Shown: one piece after another, positions 61,326 through 64,000 of the stretch
How positions within the stretch are numbered: position 1 is the stretch's first letter
How the letters are laid out: the number at the start of each line of letters is the position of its first letter
NCBI RefSeq assembly: GCF_000382285.1
Contig: NZ_KB907929.1
Coordinates: forward strand, 232,020 to 296,019
Length of the DNA: 64,000 bases
Reading direction: 5' to 3'
DNA from: Solimonas variicoloris DSM 15731
GTDB lineage: Bacteria > Pseudomonadota > Gammaproteobacteria > Nevskiales > Nevskiaceae
Program-made: the position numbers and the translations under genes
The notes under the pieces: generated by a model
Databases searched by the model: none
What the model saw: only the letters and a program-made list of their open reading frames with translations
Told to the model about the DNA's origin: nothing

Positions 61326-61341
61326 CTCCCCGTCGGGGGAG
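61326..61341. repeat. Hairpin leader e
   Basis: CTCCCC-GTC-GGGGGAG, about 30-45 bases upstream of the gene starting at 61295, followed by GGCGGGTGG as in other leaders. Confidence 0.5.
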
Positions 61342-61384
61342 AGCCCCGGCGGGTGGCGGAATGCCGCGCAAGGCGGCGAATGGA

Positions 61385-61996
61385 TCAGGCATCTTTGAGG
61401 TGCCAGTCCTGGGACAACGGAGCGAACTCGTAGCCCAGCTTGTCGAGACGGTCGCGCTGCTGACGCAGCACACGACGATCCACGGTCGCATCGAGCTTCA
61501 CGGTCTCGCCCAGGGGCCACAAGGCACCGAACAGCGCCGCGTCGTCTGCCTCGGCCGAGGCCGCAGCGGACACGGGAGCCGGTTCGCTGCCGAACGGCGT
61601 GGTATCGACCAGGGGATCGCGCGGACTGCGCGGCTTCGCCTTCGGCTTGGCCGGGGGCGTTGCCGGCACGGGCGCCTGCGCTTCCTCGTCGATCGGATCG
61701 ACTTCCTGCGGACTCAGCCGGCGGGCTTCGTCGCGGCTCAGGGCGTCGATGTTGGACAGCGTCATCCCGCCCAGATGGGCGCGGATCTCGATGACCATGC
61801 GGCCGTTGGCGTTGTACGTGGATGGGCGAATCTCGACGATGACGAAATCACCGTCGTACTTGCCCTCGCGGTATTGATCGAGTTCGGCGTTCTTCACGAC
61901 GAACTCGCCGATCGAGGTCGCCAGGCGGCCGACGTTGAAGTCGCCGTTCCTGCCGTGGATGGTCTTGATGGCCAGTTGGCCGGGGATGGTGATCAT
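61385..61996 (-). CDS. DUF3275 family ICE protein
   Basis: A 203-aa protein. The start MITIPGQLAIKTIHGRNGDF and the following GEFVVKNAELDQYREGKYDG are characteristic of DUF3275. The Pro/Ala/Lys-rich middle (residues 130-160) is a flexible linker. Commonly found beside DUF3577 on these elements; function unknown, possibly nucleic-acid-related. Confidence 0.9.
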   Translation of the reverse strand: MITIPGQLAIKTIHGRNGDFNVGRLATSIGEFVVKNAELDQYREGKYDGDFVIVEIRPSTYNANGRMVIEIRAHLGGMTLSNIDALSRDEARRLSPQEVDPIDEEAQAPVPATPPAKPKAKPRSPRDPLVDTTPFGSEPAPVSAAASAEADDAALFGALWPLGETVKLDATVDRRVLRQQRDRLDKLGYEFAPLSQDWHLKDA

Positions 61997-62024
61997 GAAG
62001 GCCTCCTGCGGACGAAGAGAGGAC

Positions 62025-62046
62025 AAGGCCCCGAGGATGGGGCCTT
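62025..62046. repeat. Hairpin leader f
   Basis: AAGGCCCC-N6-GGGGCCTT, a perfect 8-bp stem in the 55-bp gap between DUF3577 (upstream) and DUF3275. No T-run follows on the minus strand, so it is a leader or processing site rather than a plain terminator. Confidence 0.55.
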
Positions 62047-62051
62047 GCGGA

Positions 62052-62603
62052 TCAGAACGACTCGGCAACGGCCAATGCGGGGGCATCGGCAGCGTCGTCG
62101 GCAGCATCGGCGACGGGCTTGGAAGGCTCCGGTGCCGAGGCTTGCTGCGCGGCGGGCGCGTCGGACGTCACAGGGACTTCCGGCTCGCGCTCATCGGCCT
62201 CGGTCGGCTTGGGTTCGGCCTTGTAGACGAGCTTGCCGTCGACCTTGATCCAACTGACGAACAGCAGGCGGGCCTTGAGGCTCACACCCTGCTCGCCGGC
62301 ACGCTTGCCCTTGGAGTAGGTGAAGGTGTCGGTCCACAGGTCGCCCAGGCGGAAGCCGATCATCACCTTCTTCTCGGCGTCGACCGCCTGAATGCAGCGG
62401 CGCACCAGGTACTGCGCTTCCGATCCCGATACGCGCGTGTCGAAGCGCACATACGAGACGTCATCGCTGGGACCGTTCAGGGCCACGATGTCGCAGGCCA
62501 GGAACGCATCGCCTTTCTTGGGCTTCACCTCGCGGATGCGATTGAGGTACCCGAGGCCGGTGATGTGCAGATCGAAGTAGGACTTTTCGTTGGAAGTGGT
62601 CAT
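62052..62603 (-). CDS. DUF3577/STY4534-family ICE protein
   Basis: A 183-aa protein starting MTTSNEKSYFDLHITGLGYL. The segments RIREVKPKKGDAFLACDIVA and YVRFDTRVSG are typical of the STY4534/DUF3577 family, annotated as an ICE replication protein and likely single-strand-DNA-binding-like. The C-terminal 60 residues are Ala/Pro/Glu-rich. Confidence 0.9.
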   Translation of the reverse strand: MTTSNEKSYFDLHITGLGYLNRIREVKPKKGDAFLACDIVALNGPSDDVSYVRFDTRVSGSEAQYLVRRCIQAVDAEKKVMIGFRLGDLWTDTFTYSKGKRAGEQGVSLKARLLFVSWIKVDGKLVYKAEPKPTEADEREPEVPVTSDAPAAQQASAPEPSKPVADAADDAADAPALAVAESF

Positions 62604-62947
62604 GGTGAATCTCCTGAGAACAATGAGGCGGAGACACACCCGACCCAAGGCGGGGAAGGTGTGGAACCCCCGCGTGGGTTGATGGAGCAGCTTGGTGGCA
62701 TCGCCATCGAGAACCGATGGCCGTTCGCGCATGGATGCCGGTGCGAACTGGTGTGATCAACGCGGTCGGAACCGCGTCGCAGCCTTGAAGATCTTGGCTG
62801 CCTGGGCATGTCGCTGACGGACGTCAGCGGAACATGGCCGGAAGCGTGGCGCCGGGACGGCGCGCAGGCGAGCGGCAATCGGCACTCGCGGCTGTCCGCA
62901 TTGCCTGGAAGAAAGAGGCCCCCGGAGCGGGGGCCAGGGATGGGCGG
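62604..62947. other. Intergenic region between DUF3577 and DUF3085
   Basis: It holds hairpin leader g (GCGGGG-N11-CCCCGC, 62650-62673) ahead of DUF3577, the likely start of a new transcript there, and the DUF3085 terminator at its right end. The middle part (62760-62900) is G+C-rich and shows no gene I can support. Confidence 0.5.
62907..62935 (-). terminator. Rho-independent terminator after the DUF3085 gene
   Basis: GGCCCCCG-N3-CGGGGGCC, an 8-bp stem, followed on the minus strand by TCTTTCTTCC. It lies about 13 bases beyond the DUF3085 stop. Confidence 0.7.
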
Positions 62948-63313
62948 TCAGTTGCCGCTGGGCGTGGGAGGAACCGCCTGCAGCGACAGGTGTGTCGTGG
63001 TGGCGGACACGTCGAGGTCGTCCTCGCTGCGCAGGATGCGCGCAAACACGCCCTCCTGCGGATCGAAGAATTCGCCGAAGTCATCGCCGCCGAACTCGGC
63101 ACGCGCCAGTTCCCACCAGTCGTCGAAGGCATCGACATCCGGGTTGCAGCCGGCGGCGTAGGCGATGGTCTTCTGGCGACCATCGGGCCGGCGCTCGCCG
63201 CGCTCGGCCAGGAAGTACACGCCCTGATCCTTGACCAGGATGACGCGGCATTGATTCGCCACCGCTTCGGCGAGCACGGGCCGCAGTTCCGTGCCTTTGA
63301 ATCGAATAGTCAT
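62948..63313 (-). CDS. DUF3085 family ICE protein
   Basis: A 121-aa protein starting MTIRFKGTELRPVLAEAV. VILVKDQGVYFLAERGE and YAAGCNPDVDAFDDWWELAR are typical of DUF3085. Acidic, soluble, function unknown; a frequent ICE neighbour. Confidence 0.88.
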   Translation of the reverse strand: MTIRFKGTELRPVLAEAVANQCRVILVKDQGVYFLAERGERRPDGRQKTIAYAAGCNPDVDAFDDWWELARAEFGGDDFGEFFDPQEGVFARILRSEDDLDVSATTTHLSLQAVPPTPSGN

Positions 63314-63342
63314 GGGTGTGGTCTCCAGGGAGGCAGGAAGAG

Positions 63343-63367
63343 GCTTCCCGCCGCGAGGGCGGGAAGC
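63343..63367. repeat. Hairpin leader h
   Basis: GCTTCCCGCC-N5-GGCGGGAAGC, a perfect 10-bp stem between the truncated gene and DUF3085. On the minus strand it is followed by CTCTTCC, so weak termination is possible. Confidence 0.6.
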
Positions 63368-63377
63368 TGCTGGGAGG

Positions 63378-63713
63378 TCAGTGCCGGACAGCCTTGCGAC
63401 CCGACAGGCACTGCACGCGGATGCGCCTCCAACTCCCGTCGTCGATCAGCCGTTCCAGCGTCTCGCCGAGGGTGTCGAAGAACACCTCATCGACCCGTTC
63501 GACCAGCTCGCCGTCGCGGCGCAGTTCCACCGCGTAGAGGTCGAGGCCACGCTCATACAGTACGGTGACGCGACCCTGGAACTTCGTCGTGTCGACGGTG
63601 AAGCCGATGGCCGGCGGCGTGCGGATGATGTCGGTGGGCAGCGGATCGACCCAGGTAATGTCCCGCGCACCGGCATCCACCAGCATGTGGGTGATGCGCC
63701 GGAAACCATCGGG
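63378..63713 (-). pseudogene. ICE gene cut by an IS3-family element
   Basis: An open frame ending at 63378 reads without a stop up to the IS boundary (SPDGFRRITHMLVDAGARDI), so the true N terminus lay further right and is gone. The 102 residues after an internal ATG at 63686 could still be made. The segments GFTVDTTKFQGRVTVLYERG and VFFDTLGETLERLIDDG appear in ICE relatives. Family name not recalled. Confidence 0.7.
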
Positions 63714-64000
63714 TGAACCGCCCCGGAAATTCCGGAGGCTGTTTGGTTTGAGTCACGCTGCCAGCGGCAGCGCGGCCTGTTGCCGATAGTAAGCCTCTTC
63801 GGCTTCCGCTGGCGGGATGTTCCCGATCGGCCCTAGCAGTCGCTTGTGGTTGAACCAGTCCACCCAATCCAGCGTGGCCAGTTCGACCGCTTCGAGGTTC
63901 CTCCACGAGCGCCGGTGAATCACCTCGGCCTTGTACAGCCCGTTGATCGTCTCGGCCAGCGCGTTGTCGTAGGAATCGCCGACGCTGCCAACAGAGGGTT
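63714..64000 (-). mobile_element. IS3-family insertion sequence, one end
   Basis: The terminal inverted repeat begins TGAACCGCCCCGGAAATTCC at 63714, typical of one IS3 group, followed by the 3' end of the transposase gene. The other end is outside the window. No target duplication can be checked. Confidence 0.85.
63753..64000 (-). CDS. IS3-family transposase OrfB, C-terminal part
   Basis: About 80 residues are inside the window. SVGDSYDNALAETINGLYKA carries the final Glu of the DDE triad, then VIHRRSWRNLEAVELA and the usual IS3 end LLGPIGNIPPAEAEEAYYRQ. The stop is at 63753. The N-terminal part and OrfA lie beyond the right edge. Confidence 0.93.
   Translation of the reverse strand, partial: PSVGSVGDSYDNALAETINGLYKAEVIHRRSWRNLEAVELATLDWVDWFNHKRLLGPIGNIPPAEAEEAYYRQQAALPLAA

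Larger units (their letters stand above)
27813..63713. mobile_element. Part of a PFGI-1/ICEclc-type integrative and conjugative element
   Basis: Genes of TIGR03744-TIGR03765 type, RAQPRD, TraD and PilL are in the order known for MPF_G elements. Accessory genes DUF3275, DUF3577 and DUF3085, common on the same elements, lie to the right. Neither end of the ICE is in the window, and the integrase, relaxase and replication genes are not seen. The transfer genes TIGR03755-57 and TraG type, expected after the DsbA-like gene, are missing here and may lie left of the window beyond the metabolic block. Confidence 0.85.

Noticed and set aside
1..64000. CRISPR arrays, tRNA or rRNA genes, ICE attachment sites
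   Set aside because: No regularly spaced repeats, no tRNA cloverleaf or CCA-type 3' end next to an integrase, and no rRNA sequence was seen.

Overview
The window is high-G+C DNA (roughly two thirds G+C by eye) from a proteobacterium. Gene families and style fit Pseudomonas, Xanthomonadaceae or Burkholderiales, and the sequence alone does not separate these. From about 27.8 to 63.7 kb it holds part of an integrative and conjugative element (ICE) of the PFGI-1/ICEclc type (MPF_G or 'GI-like' type IV secretion). No integrase, relaxase, attachment site, tRNA or rRNA gene was recognised in the window.

Region 1 (1-27.8 kb) is a cargo-like block of metabolic, transport and regulatory genes in short, translationally coupled operons. 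It holds a ParD-like/methionine aminopeptidase pair; exporters (three LysE-family, TauE/SafE, DMT, two MFS); and a vitamin B6 cluster (YggS-like PLP carrier, glutamine amidotransferase, pyridoxal kinase, small protein) divergent from a MocR regulator over a twin operator. It also holds a branched-chain-type aminotransferase, two paralogous LysR genes flanking a DMT exporter, and a seven-gene minus-strand operon (LysE exporter, SnoaL, cupin, DUF1330, hydrolase, MFS, 45-aa membrane protein). That operon is divergent from a thioester operon (enoyl-CoA hydratase, MaoC, hotdog thioesterase, BioY and others).

Region 2 (27.8-36.3 and 48.3-54.3 kb) is the mating-pair-formation operon, read leftward: PilL, a TM protein, TIGR03759, lytic transglycosylase, TIGR03765, TraD, TIGR03747, then after an interruption RAQPRD, TIGR03758, TIGR03745, TIGR03750, TIGR03746, TIGR03749, TIGR03752, TIGR03751, VirB4-type ATPase and a DsbA-like protein. 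The genes normally expected further downstream (TIGR03755-57, TraG type) are not seen.

Region 3 (36.3-48.3 kb), with visibly lower G+C, splits that operon between TIGR03747 and RAQPRD. It holds an AbiEi/DUF6088-like regulator followed by a five-gene operon: a 5-methylcytosine methyltransferase, a 722-aa P-loop ATPase, a 511-aa protein, an 1844-aa protein with a PD-(D/E)XK-like motif and a HerA/FtsK ATPase domain, and a Vsr endonuclease. The three middle genes resemble in order, size and motifs the DptF-DptG-DptH (or SspFGH) restriction modules of DNA phosphorothioation systems, but here they travel with Dcm and Vsr instead of phosphorothioation genes. This is the best candidate for an undescribed defence system: Dcm marking self DNA, Vsr repairing the resulting T:G mismatches, and the three-protein module restricting unmarked DNA.

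Region 4 (54.5-64 kb) holds an XRE-cupin regulator divergent from a ketopantoate reductase-like gene over a 24-bp perfect palindrome, then the conserved ICE accessory block (SNF2-like helicase, small proteins, DUF6094-type methyltransferase, DUF3275, DUF3577, DUF3085). Most gaps between these genes contain a GC-rich inverted repeat ahead of the next start codon. The block ends in an ICE gene cut by an IS3-family element that runs off the right edge.
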